Assembly (NCBI GenBank): GCA_963778465.1
Contig: CAVZUK010000003.1
Span: 2,046,001 to 2,110,000, forward strand
Length of the DNA: 64,000 nucleotides
Direction of reading: 5' to 3'
Source of the DNA: CAVZBW01 sp963778465
Lineage (GTDB): Bacteria > Actinomycetota > Acidimicrobiia > Acidimicrobiales > RAAP-2
A program made the position numbers and the translations under genes. The notes beneath the pieces were generated by a model. That model did no database searches and was not told the origin of the DNA. It saw only the letters and a program-made list of their open reading frames with translations. Below are positions 7,153 through 15,196 of the stretch, one piece after another (within the stretch, counting starts at the first letter, position 1; the number at the start of each line of letters is the position of its first letter).

Positions 7153-9426
7153 TCAGGCAGGTGAGCGGGTCAGGAGAGCGCTCGGCTGGTCGCTCGAGGA
7201 GCCGCCTGTCGCGCCGAGGCACCGGTTGGCCGTGGGGCACGCCAACGACGACGCCGTGGCCAATGCCAACCCTTGGACGTCCGAGCCGACCGAGTCGTAG
7301 ATGGTGGTGGTCCAACCGTCTCCGGTTGCCAGCGCCGCAACGGTGCCGTTGCCGAGGAGCGCGGCCGCACAATTGGTCTGCGCGCTGCAGGCCACCATGA
7401 TCTTCTCGGTGACCCCTCTCAGAGTAGCGAGAGGGTGCACGCTCCAATGTGCCCCCGCATCGGGCGTGGTCAGCACGATTGGCGCGCCCAGAGCCTGCGT
7501 GAGGTCAGGATTGAGGACCGCACCCACTACGCAGGCCCCCGCCTCATCGCACCACACGGAGTTCGGCACGTAGGTACCGCCGCTGGTACTCGGGAGTTGC
7601 CAGTTGGCCCAGGACGCTCCACCATCCGAGGTCGAGTAGAGCCACGCCGATCCCGTGTGGCGGGACAGGCCCACACAGAAGGTGGTGCTCGGACACTGGA
7701 ACTGATCGGGGACGAGGGCGTCGAGCGGCGCCGCGGCGTGCCACGTCCTCCCACCGTCCTGCGTGACGGAGACGTCGGCGGGCGTCCCGACGCCGTAGCC
7801 ATAGGGGCGGGCGACGACGTAGCAGGTGCTCTCCGTCGGGCACGAGATGGTGGGCTCGACGTTATCGACCGGAGGGGGAACGGCCGAGCTCCACGTCCGT
7901 CCGCCGTCGTCGCTCGTGATCATCACGTTGTCGCCCACCGCGTAGCAGCGCCTCGACGTGGGGCAGGTGATGCCCGTGAGCCCGACGGTGCTCGCCGAGG
8001 GTGGCAGGGAGGCCAACGTCGGAGCGGTGCCCGCGACATTGGTGGTGACAAGCAGCGACTGCGGGAGGCCTTGGCTGCTCGACCCTTTCTCGAGCACGAC
8101 ACATCTCGCTGCACTGGGGCAGGTCACGTTCCAACCGAGGGCAGACGGGAGCGCACCTCCTCGCAGGGAGAGCGGCGTGGCTTGCCATACCCCCGGAACC
8201 GTCCTGCCGGGCTCTCGAGGGTCGGAAGGCGGTGCCGAGGACCGGACCGTCGTCGCGGTGGGCTCAGCCGTCGACGCCGCGTGGGTAGCGATGACTCCGG
8301 CGCCTGCCCCTGCAGCCGTGACGACGGCGACCGTGGCGACGACCGCCGCCTTGTGGCCGGCGATCGCTCTGAGGGCGCGCCTCCCAAGGGTGCGCCCGGC
8401 GCTGGCCGACGCCGGTGCCGTCATGTCCTCGACCTCTGACCCGACGATCGCGACGAGCCCGGCCATCGATGCCCGCTGCCGCCACCCGGTGCCCTCGGCA
8501 TCGACTGCGGCGGACTCGAGAGCGGCCAGGAAGACCTCCGCGCTTTCTGGGCGTCGGGAGGTGTCCTTGTCCAACGCCGCGTCCAAGAGCAGTTGGACAG
8601 CGCGGTGCACGTCAGCGATCCCTGGCGGGGCCTCCGTCACGTGCCGGTGCAGGACCACCTCTGCCGGGCCGGGCGGGAAGGGCGGACGACCCGCCAGACA
8701 CTCGTACAGCACCGCACCCATCGAGTACAGGTCGGAGCGCTCGTCCAGGGGCTGGCCCCGAGCGGCCTCGGGGCTGGCGTAGGCGGCAGTAACCCCGCGG
8801 CCCCGTCCGGACGGCCCGATCGACTCTCCGAAGTCGGTGAGCAGCGAGGTCCCTGACCGGTCCACGAGCACGTTTGACGGCGTGAGGTCCCCGTGCAGGA
8901 TGCCCCTCGAATGGGCGCACGCCAGGCCGCGCAGGGCTCCCGAGAGGACGCCCAGGGCTTGCGGCACTCGGAGTGGCCCATGGTGGTCGATCAGCTGCCG
9001 CAGGGTGGCTCCGGGGACGTACTCGGTGGCCACCCAGGCCGAGTCGCCGTCACGCCCGTGGCCGACGACCCTGACGACGTTGGGATGCGAGATCGACTCC
9101 AGCGCCTGCACCTCGGCCGAGAAGCGCTCGAGGTAGCCGGGCGACCCTGCCCGCACGGGATCGATGAGTTTGACGGCGACGTCGCGTTGGCCGAGCGCGT
9201 CGTGGGCCAGGTACACGGTGCCCGATCCTCCCTGGCCGAGGATCCCGGCGAAGGTGAATCGTTCGAGTCGCGAGGTCGGGGCCCGATCGACCTCGCGATC
9301 ACGGAGGATCGCCTCGGCGACCGGCTGACCGCACCGGCCGCAGAACCGACCGGTCTCGGTGAGCGACGTCCCGCAGGCCTCGCAGAATCTGGCTCCCGCG
9401 GGGTCCGAAGGCCGATCGGCTGACAT
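7153..9426 (-). CDS. Membrane Ser/Thr protein kinase with zinc ribbon and Cys-pair beta-propeller
   Basis: A 757-residue multidomain protein. A zinc ribbon (C15, C18, C29, C32) precedes a Hanks-type kinase domain with GQGGSGTVY, VAVK (K86), HGDLTPSN (D180) and DFG (198-200). The catalytic-loop Lys usual in Ser/Thr kinases is Thr182. One membrane helix (about 359-380) separates the kinase from a C-terminal extracytoplasmic part with seven blades, each carrying a C-x5-C pair, resembling Ycf48/sortilin-like propellers. The ATG at 9426 is chosen; a GTG at 9462 is an alternative. It heads the operon with the unknown protein and three YbjQ-like genes. Confidence 0.82.
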   Translation of the reverse strand: MSADRPSDPAGARFCEACGTSLTETGRFCGRCGQPVAEAILRDREVDRAPTSRLERFTFAGILGQGGSGTVYLAHDALGQRDVAVKLIDPVRAGSPGYLERFSAEVQALESISHPNVVRVVGHGRDGDSAWVATEYVPGATLRQLIDHHGPLRVPQALGVLSGALRGLACAHSRGILHGDLTPSNVLVDRSGTSLLTDFGESIGPSGRGRGVTAAYASPEAARGQPLDERSDLYSMGAVLYECLAGRPPFPPGPAEVVLHRHVTEAPPGIADVHRAVQLLLDAALDKDTSRRPESAEVFLAALESAAVDAEGTGWRQRASMAGLVAIVGSEVEDMTAPASASAGRTLGRRALRAIAGHKAAVVATVAVVTAAGAGAGVIATHAASTAEPTATTVRSSAPPSDPREPGRTVPGVWQATPLSLRGGALPSALGWNVTCPSAARCVVLEKGSSSQGLPQSLLVTTNVAGTAPTLASLPPSASTVGLTGITCPTSRRCYAVGDNVMITSDDGGRTWSSAVPPPVDNVEPTISCPTESTCYVVARPYGYGVGTPADVSVTQDGGRTWHAAAPLDALVPDQFQCPSTTFCVGLSRHTGSAWLYSTSDGGASWANWQLPSTSGGTYVPNSVWCDEAGACVVGAVLNPDLTQALGAPIVLTTPDAGAHWSVHPLATLRGVTEKIMVACSAQTNCAAALLGNGTVAALATGDGWTTTIYDSVGSDVQGLALATASSLACPTANRCLGATGGSSSDQPSALLTRSPA

Positions 9427-9510
9427 CTGACCATCGTGAGGGCAGGCCGCGTGGCGCACCACAGCGCACCCGAGAGGAGCGGGTGGCGCCGAGGTGAGGA
9501 AAACCTGACG

Positions 9511-10542
9511 CTACGGCGAGGAGGCCTTGAGCTCTGCGATCACCCCGGCAAACTCGTCGTCGTGGGCGGGGTCGTCGGGCGGGGGCAGGAGGATCCCGCT
9601 GCCGAGGCTACCGACGCGTTCGAGCAGGACCGCCGGCAGCTCCCCGTACGGCGCCGTCGGCACCACGGTGTCGAGGACCTCGTCGGTCACGACCGCCGGC
9701 AGGTCCTCCCATCGCTGGGCGCGGATCAACTCCTGCAGTCGTCCGGCGAGATCCTCCCAGCCGTAGAGCTCGAGGGTCCGGCGGTAGGCCGGCGTCGAGT
9801 AGAGGAAGGCAAAGAGCCTGCGTTGACGCTCCCGTTCGCGATCGACCTCCTCGGCGGTTGTCCCGGTGATGACCGGGGTGCCGACGACCAGCTCGATGTC
9901 CCGAGGGTCGCGCCCGGCGCGCTCGGCCCCGATCGCGAGGTTCGGCAGGCAGATCTGCTCGAGGTACCGGGCGTTGGAATTGGTCGGGTGGGTGACGAAG
10001 CCGTCGGCGAGCTCGCCCGCCAACCGGCACGCCCCGGCGTTCACGCCCCCCAGCCAGATGGGAGGGGGAGCGGTCTCGGGGTCCGGACCGGGGTTGAAGT
10101 AGGGCTGGAGCCGGGTGAGGCGGTAGTAGGGACCCTCGTGGCGGAGTTCGCCGCCGGCCGCAAAAGCCCGGAAGAGCGCCCGCAGGGCGCGGACGTAGTC
10201 GTCCATGCGGGCGATCGGGTCGCCCCAGGGCATCCCGTAGCGGTCCTCGATGTTCTGGCGGATCTGCGTGCCGAGCCCGAGCTGGAAGCGGCCTCCCGAC
10301 ACCCTTGCCAGATCCCAGGCCGAATAGGCGGTCAGGGTGGGGCTCCTCACGAACGCGAGCGTCACGCTGGTGCGCACCACGATCCGCTGGGTGTGGAGCA
10401 CGGCCAGGAGGGCGACCGCCAGGGAGTCGTGGACGGTCTCCGCCACGTGGAGCCCGTCGTATCCCATGCGCTCCACGCGGCTGGCGTGGTGGGCCACGTC
10501 GGCGAGCGAGAGGCGGGGATCCATGCCCGAGTAGACCTTCAC
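9511..10542 (-). CDS. LLM-class F420-dependent oxidoreductase
   Basis: A 343-residue luciferase-like monooxygenase-fold protein of the F420-dependent type. Visible marks are an N-terminal barrel strand, the segment GYDGLHVAETVHD, TSVTLAFVRSP, SGGRFQLGLGTQ and PPIWLGGVNAG. Such enzymes transfer hydride between F420 and organic substrates, here perhaps a CoA-linked or terpenoid compound. The GTG at 10542 overlaps the upstream hydratase stop in a GTGA arrangement, showing translational coupling. With the hydratase and SDR it forms a three-gene catabolic operon. Confidence 0.85.
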   Translation of the reverse strand: MKVYSGMDPRLSLADVAHHASRVERMGYDGLHVAETVHDSLAVALLAVLHTQRIVVRTSVTLAFVRSPTLTAYSAWDLARVSGGRFQLGLGTQIRQNIEDRYGMPWGDPIARMDDYVRALRALFRAFAAGGELRHEGPYYRLTRLQPYFNPGPDPETAPPPIWLGGVNAGACRLAGELADGFVTHPTNSNARYLEQICLPNLAIGAERAGRDPRDIELVVGTPVITGTTAEEVDRERERQRRLFAFLYSTPAYRRTLELYGWEDLAGRLQELIRAQRWEDLPAVVTDEVLDTVVPTAPYGELPAVLLERVGSLGSGILLPPPDDPAHDDEFAGVIAELKASSP

Positions 10543-11318
10543 CGCTGCGCCCGGCCTCGCTCGATGATGGCGTCCTTTTCCGACGCCAGCCGATCCTGGT
10601 CGAACCGGAGCCGCATCCATTCTCGGGCCCGCTCGCCCTCTCGTGCCCATGCCGCGTGCCCGGAGAGACCGGCCACCTCCGAGTAGATGCTCCGCAGCTC
10701 GACGATGTTGCCGCGAGGGATCGATGCGATGGACCGTGCCAACTCGGTGGCACGGTCGAGCAGATCGTCGTGAGGAACGACCTCGTTGACGAGACCCCAG
10801 CGGCAGGCCGTCTCCGCGTCGAGGAAGTCCCCGGTCATGCTCATCTGGAGGGCCCTCGCCGGCCCGATCAGGGCCGGGAGCCGGATCGTCAGCCCCCCGC
10901 CCGGCATCACGCCCACCCGGGCGTGCGTGTCGGCGAAGCGGGCGCGGTCGGAGGCGATCAGGAAGTCGCAGCCGAGCGCGAGCTCCAACCCGCCGGTGAC
11001 GGCGGGGCCGTTGACCGCAGCGATGATCGGTGTGTCGCAGGGAGGGAGCATCCCGAGGAAGTCGGGGGGGCGTTGCTGGCGTGCCCGCTGGTCCTCACGA
11101 GGCTCGCTCGAGAGGCGTCGCAGGTCGAACCCGGCGCAGAAGGCGGGGTCCGCACCGGTCAGCACGATGGCGGCTACGTCGCCGTCGTCGTCCAGGCGGC
11201 CGACCGTGCCGGCGATCTCGGACCAAAGCTCGCGGGTGAGGGCATTGCGGGCGGCCGGACGGTTGAGGGTCAGCCGAGCCACCCTCTGGTCGACGGCCAC
11301 GACCAGGTCCTGGCTCAT
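10539..11318 (-). CDS. Enoyl-CoA hydratase/isomerase family protein
   Basis: A 259-residue crotonase-fold protein. Marks are LTLNRPAARNAL, the oxyanion segments DPAFCAGFDLRRL and GPAVTGGLELALGCDFLIAS, and the helix VMPGGGLTIRLPALIG. Function is CoA-ester hydration or isomerisation, substrate unknown. The start ATG at 11318 overlaps the upstream SDR stop (ATGA), preferred over the ATG at 11330. The middle gene of the SDR-hydratase-LLM operon. Confidence 0.88.
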   Translation of the reverse strand: MSQDLVVAVDQRVARLTLNRPAARNALTRELWSEIAGTVGRLDDDGDVAAIVLTGADPAFCAGFDLRRLSSEPREDQRARQQRPPDFLGMLPPCDTPIIAAVNGPAVTGGLELALGCDFLIASDRARFADTHARVGVMPGGGLTIRLPALIGPARALQMSMTGDFLDAETACRWGLVNEVVPHDDLLDRATELARSIASIPRGNIVELRSIYSEVAGLSGHAAWAREGERAREWMRLRFDQDRLASEKDAIIERGRAQR

Positions 11319-12163
11319 CTCCCGCGCCAATCCGGGTGTGTCCCCCGCTGTTTGGCGAATCGCTGGGCGCTCACCATCTGCCCGTTCATCTCCGCGGCCT
11401 CGGGGGAGGTGGCGAGCCAGACGATGACCGAGGCGGGCACCGAGGGTGGCGCCCCGGGATACCGGCCCTCGAGCCCCAGCGCCGCGGCGTTGACGAGCTG
11501 ACGCTCCGTCTCGACGTAACCCGGCTCCACGTTGAAGATCTTGAGCCCACGGTCGGCGAGCTCGACCGCCAGGATCGGCGCGAGTCGATGGAAGGCCGCC
11601 TTCGACGCCGCGTAACCGAGCCCCCAGCCACCCTCTCCGACGGGTGCGGGGGGATCCCCGACGGCCACGTGCGAAGTCACGTCCACGATGGTGCCCCCGC
11701 CCGCATCGAGCATCGCCGGGAGCACCGCCTTGATGAGGACGGCCTGGGCCACGACGTTGGCCCGCAGCTTGCGCTCGAGCTGCTCGATGGTGAGCTCGAG
11801 GAAGGGCACCATGCTGCCCGCGGCGGTGTCGACGGCGTTGTTCACGAGCACGTCGGGAGCTCCCCAGGTAGCGATGAGCTCAGCGGCCGCCGCCTCGAGC
11901 GAACCGAAGTCCAAGAGGTCCGCGACGAGGGGGAGGCACCTCCGCCCGCGCTGCTCGACCTCCTGGGCCGTCTCCTCCAGGCTCCCGGGCAGGGCGCGGC
12001 CCTCGCCGGCGTCGGAGTCGTCGCGACCCTGGCCGACGCGGCGGGTGCGAGCCGTGATGGCCACGTCGAACCCCGCGTCGGCAAAGGCGAGTGCAGTGGC
12101 CTTGCCGATCCCCCGGCTGGCTCCGGTGACGAGGACGGTCTGCGCGCGGTGCTCGTTTGGCAT
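11315..12163 (-). CDS. Short-chain dehydrogenase/reductase
   Basis: A 282-residue classical-type SDR. The cofactor loop is TGASRGIG near the N-terminus, NNAV is present, a Ser lies in DVTSHVAV and the catalytic pair is YAASK. A longer-than-usual insertion (about residues 40-70, rich in Arg, Asp and Glu) follows beta-2. It is the first gene of the coupled operon ending at 9511. The upstream corA frame has no stop before this gene and overlaps its first 322 nt in another frame. Confidence 0.87.
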   Translation of the reverse strand: MPNEHRAQTVLVTGASRGIGKATALAFADAGFDVAITARTRRVGQGRDDSDAGEGRALPGSLEETAQEVEQRGRRCLPLVADLLDFGSLEAAAAELIATWGAPDVLVNNAVDTAAGSMVPFLELTIEQLERKLRANVVAQAVLIKAVLPAMLDAGGGTIVDVTSHVAVGDPPAPVGEGGWGLGYAASKAAFHRLAPILAVELADRGLKIFNVEPGYVETERQLVNAAALGLEGRYPGAPPSVPASVIVWLATSPEAAEMNGQMVSAQRFAKQRGTHPDWRGR

Positions 12164-13230
12164 GGGGAAGTGTCTACCGGAGTCCCGCCACCCGGCGCCG
12201 GGTCAGGACGGGGCGCGGCCCTCCTGCTCTGAGGGCCGATCCACCCCCGCCGGCGGAACAGAAAGAACAGGATTCCGATCGTCAGCAGCTCCGTCCCGAT
12301 GCCGAGCACGAGGAAGGCCCAACGCGACTGGATGTGCTCCTGCATGAAGGCGAAGTTCTGCCCGAAGAACCCGGTGATGAACGTGAGGGGCAGGAAGATG
12401 GTCGCGATGACCGTTAACTGGGTCGTCACCTGGCCCAGCCGGTTGGACACGGTGGACAGGTGCATGTCGAGTGCGCCGCTCAAGAGGTCGCGATAGCTGT
12501 CCAGAAGATCGGAGAGCCGGATGAACTGGTCGTAGGTGACCCGGAAGAGGAGGGCGGTCGTCTCGTCTTCGTGTGGGAGCCGTATCACCTCGGCCGCCAG
12601 CCGACCGAACATGTCCCGCTGGGGCACCACCACGCGGCGCATCCCTACGATGTTGCGCTGCATGCCGAAGAGGCGTTGCAGGTGCTCGTTGGAGGGGCTC
12701 GTCACGATCTCGGACTGCAGCTCGTCGATCTCGTCGTCGATGTACTCGAGCACCGAAGTGAAGCTCGTGACGACAGTGTCCGTGAGTCGGTAGAGGGCCT
12801 GGGAGACGACCGCCGTCGGCTCGTGACGCGGCAGGTAGTCCTCGCTCCACGAGTCGAAGAGCGCGTCGAGCGGGGGGCAGTCGTCCTCACGGGTGGTGAC
12901 GAGGAAATTGCGGCTGGTGACGGCGTGGATCTCGGCGGTGCCGCTCTCGCCGACCGCCGCATTCAGGACGATCCAGGCGTGGTCGCGGCTGCGCAGGACC
13001 GAAGCGCGGCGGGGGAACCCCGCGAGGAACCGCCGGGTGTCGTCATCGAGACCGAGCTCGTCGAGCATCAGCGACCCGGACTTGCTCGCCGGGCTCGTGA
13101 TGTCGAGCCAGAAGAACTCGTTGCGCTGCAGGTAGGACTCGATGAGCTCCGCGGTCGCCTCCACGCCGGGCACCGTGCCGTCGGAGTAGATGCGCGCTCT
13201 CGTGCGACCCTCGGCGGCGACGACGCTCAT
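11842..13230 (-). CDS. corA: CorA-family divalent cation channel with an abnormal C-terminal read-through tail
   Basis: The frame codes 462 residues, but the CorA homology ends near residue 330. The N-terminal domain and long stalk helix are followed by two membrane helices, the first leading into TGFFGQNF, where the usual GMN selectivity motif reads GQN. The canonical ending FRRRGWI is at about 12238. CorA proteins normally stop there, but this frame stays open for about 130 more basic, low-complexity residues and runs 322 nt into the SDR gene. The ATG at 13230 has GAGGA about 7 nt upstream. A lost stop codon or an indel in the GGGGG run near 12244 is likely. Confidence 0.8.
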   Translation of the reverse strand: MSVVAAEGRTRARIYSDGTVPGVEATAELIESYLQRNEFFWLDITSPASKSGSLMLDELGLDDDTRRFLAGFPRRASVLRSRDHAWIVLNAAVGESGTAEIHAVTSRNFLVTTREDDCPPLDALFDSWSEDYLPRHEPTAVVSQALYRLTDTVVTSFTSVLEYIDDEIDELQSEIVTSPSNEHLQRLFGMQRNIVGMRRVVVPQRDMFGRLAAEVIRLPHEDETTALLFRVTYDQFIRLSDLLDSYRDLLSGALDMHLSTVSNRLGQVTTQLTVIATIFLPLTFITGFFGQNFAFMQEHIQSRWAFLVLGIGTELLTIGILFFLFRRRGWIGPQSRRAAPRPDPAPGGGTPVDTSPCQTSTARRPSSSPEPAGGSARPLHSPLPTRGSTWPSRLAPAASARVATTPTPARAAPCPGAWRRRPRRSSSAGGGASPSSRTSWTSVRSRRRPLSSSLPGELPTCS

Positions 13231-13304
13231 GGACAGATCCTCGCATCCTCTGCGGGCGGCGTGCACCTTGCGAGGGGCGGGCTTATCGAGGGACGGAGCG
13301 GGCA

Positions 13305-13310
13305 TATCGT
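13305..13310 (+). promoter_or_regulatory. -10 element of the LigD-type polymerase gene
   Basis: TATCGT lies 6 nt before the ATG at 13317, in the divergent interval to corA. This supports the ATG over an in-frame TTG at 13311 and implies a leaderless mRNA. Confidence 0.5.
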
Positions 13311-13316
13311 TTGGCC

Positions 13317-14285
13317 ATGAACGACTCGGGCTTGCGGGCTTCGACGGGCAGCCGGTCGACCCGTTCGGCCGGTCCCGCAGAGCTGGACGTGGGCGGCCGC
13401 CGACTGCGTATGACCAACCTCGACAAGGTCCTCTACCCCGAGACGGGGTTCACGAAGGGCGACGTTGTCCAGTACTACGTCGGGATCGCTTCGGTGCTCC
13501 TCCCGCACCTGGAGGCCCGGCCGCTCACGGTTCGGCGCTATCCCGACGGGGTCGAGGGCCAGTCGTTCTACGAGAAGCACCCGGCCCGGGGCACTCCCGA
13601 GTGGATCCGCCGGGTGGACGTGCCACGCCGGGACCGAGCCGCTGCGTCCGAGACGATGGAGTTCCCCGTGCTGGATGATCTGGCGGGGTTGGCCTGGTTC
13701 GCCAACCTGGCGGCCCTGGAGCTTCATGTCCCGATGTGGCGAGTCGGGGCTGGCGGCCGCCCGGAGCCACCGGACCTGATGGTCTTCGACCTCGATCCTG
13801 GAGCTCCCGCGGACATCGTTCAGTGCGCCGAGGCGGCGCTGCTCCTGCAGCACTTCCTCTCGCTCGAGCGGGGCTGGACCGCCTACCCCAAGACGAGCGG
13901 GTCCAAGGGAATCCAGCTGTACGTGCTCCTGCCCAGAGCCGAGCGCCAGGGACGGTGGGGCGACGGGGGCACGAGGGACGAGGCGCGCCACATCGCCCGG
14001 CAATTGGCGAGTGAGTACCCGGACCTCCTGGTCACGAACATGCGCAAGGACCTCCGAGAGGGCAAGGTGCTCATCGACTGGAGCCAGAACAACGTGGCGA
14101 AGACGACCGTGGCGCCCTATTCCCTGAGGGCCCGCCCCCAACCCACCGTGTCGACCCCGCTCCAGTGGGACGAGGTGGAGCGTTGCGCGACGCGGGGGCG
14201 GGCCGGGGAGCTCCACTTCGAGGCCCCGGACGTCCTGCGGCGCGTCCAGGAGCTCGGAGACCTGTTCGCGCCCCTCCTCGGCTGA
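13317..14285 (+). CDS. LigD-type polymerase (archaeo-eukaryotic primase fold), stand-alone
   Basis: A 322-residue protein matching the polymerase domain of NHEJ ligase D. Metal ligands are in FDLDP (D158, D160) and VLIDWSQNN (D254). The nucleotide-binding loop is TSGSKGIQ (194-200), where LigD polymerase domains commonly have His at the position of Gln200. FYEKHPARGTPEWI and KTTVAPYSLRARP are family segments. There is no ligase or nuclease domain and no ku gene in view, so it is a stand-alone PolD-type enzyme, able in principle to extend ends or prime during repair. It is divergent from corA. Confidence 0.88.
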   Translation: MNDSGLRASTGSRSTRSAGPAELDVGGRRLRMTNLDKVLYPETGFTKGDVVQYYVGIASVLLPHLEARPLTVRRYPDGVEGQSFYEKHPARGTPEWIRRVDVPRRDRAAASETMEFPVLDDLAGLAWFANLAALELHVPMWRVGAGGRPEPPDLMVFDLDPGAPADIVQCAEAALLLQHFLSLERGWTAYPKTSGSKGIQLYVLLPRAERQGRWGDGGTRDEARHIARQLASEYPDLLVTNMRKDLREGKVLIDWSQNNVAKTTVAPYSLRARPQPTVSTPLQWDEVERCATRGRAGELHFEAPDVLRRVQELGDLFAPLLG

Positions 14286-14393
14286 GTGCCCCCGGCATGG
14301 GCGCCCCGGCATGGGCCCTCGCCGAACCCCTCTAGCCGATGCGGCAGCGCTGACCGCGGCCGGCCGTCGTGGCGCCGCGTCGGCGCTCGGACG

Positions 14394-14426
14394 CGCCAGG
14401 GGCGCCCCTGTGGGGCGCCCCTGGCG
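14394..14426. terminator. Perfect 15-bp hairpin downstream of the polymerase gene
   Basis: CGCCAGGGGCGCCCC at 14394-14408 and its exact complement at 14412-14426 are separated by TGT. No T tract follows, so it is either a GC-only terminator or another structured element. It lies 109 nt after the polymerase stop codon. Confidence 0.55.
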
Positions 14427-14520
14427 GTCGTAGTTGCTGGAAAGGCGTCGAGGCTCGTACTACGTCGGGCGGGACCGGCTCCTGACCGAGCGTTCAACGG
14501 GTGACTGGTGGGGATTCACC

Positions 14521-14693
14521 AGGTGGTCCAGCAGGCCAACTCAGTGGCCAGCCACCTCCAGGATCCCAAGTTGACTATGCAGTTGGACCACCTCCTTTCT
14601 CTGGTGGGCACATGGTAGCGAGATGTCGGGGGCGCACCGGTGCATTCCCGGGAGATTTCCTCCGGGCACGCCGAGCAATTGCGGGAGATTTCC
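14521..14693. repeat. Inverted and direct repeats in the 14286-14743 intergenic region
   Basis: This 458-nt interval has no credible gene. AGGTGGTCCA (14521-14530) and TGGACCACCT (14584-14593) are exact inverted repeats. CGGGAGATTTCC occurs twice as a direct repeat (14649-14660 and 14682-14693), 33 nt apart, about three helical turns. The direct repeats lie 50-95 nt upstream of the ATG at 14744 and could be paired operator sites. Confidence 0.45.
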
Positions 14694-14743
14694 GGCACAC
14701 TGCTGGGGAGAGCGCGCGTTCAGGCCGGCAGAGGAGGTGGCGG

Positions 14744-15166
14744 ATGAGGGCCACAGGGGATCCCACCTCGACCTTTGACCCCGTGTTGCGTGACTTGCTC
14801 CTCCGAGGCCTGGTCGTGCAGGTCTCCGGCGAGGAGGGTCCGGTGTGGGAGCTCACCCCGGACGCACAGCGACGCCTCGACCACGTGCTGGCTGTCCGTG
14901 CGACGCCGCCGGCCGATCGCCTCGTCTACCTGGGCCGGCACTGTGCCGTGTGCGGCGCCCGGGTCCTCACCCGTCTCCGGGAGCGGGGCTACGTCTGCGA
15001 CCCCTGCGCGGCGTCGGTGCCCAGTCCTTCCCCCACCGAGAACGGCGCCCGTGAGGTTCCCGACGACCCTCGGCCCCTCAGCGTGCACGTGACACGTGTG
15101 GAGGGCGAAGAACCGGGAGCGTCGCTGGCGGACGGGGGAGACCCAGGGGCGTCGCTCGCGAGCTGA
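14744..15166 (+). CDS. Small zinc-ribbon protein of unknown function
   Basis: A 140-residue protein with an N-terminal helical part that could be winged-helix-like (about residues 8-48) and a treble-clef or ribbon candidate, CAVCGARV then YVCDPCA, giving two CxxC pairs (about 67-88). The C-terminal 50 residues are acidic and disordered. The ATG at 14744 has GAGGAGG 6 nt upstream; the frame is open back to 14501 but without a ribosome site. No family is recognised; a DNA- or RNA-binding role is only a guess from the ribbon. Confidence 0.6.
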   Translation: MRATGDPTSTFDPVLRDLLLRGLVVQVSGEEGPVWELTPDAQRRLDHVLAVRATPPADRLVYLGRHCAVCGARVLTRLRERGYVCDPCAASVPSPSPTENGAREVPDDPRPLSVHVTRVEGEEPGASLADGGDPGASLAS

Positions 15167-15196
15167 CCCCGATCGGCAGATCGGCCCCTGGCCTCG

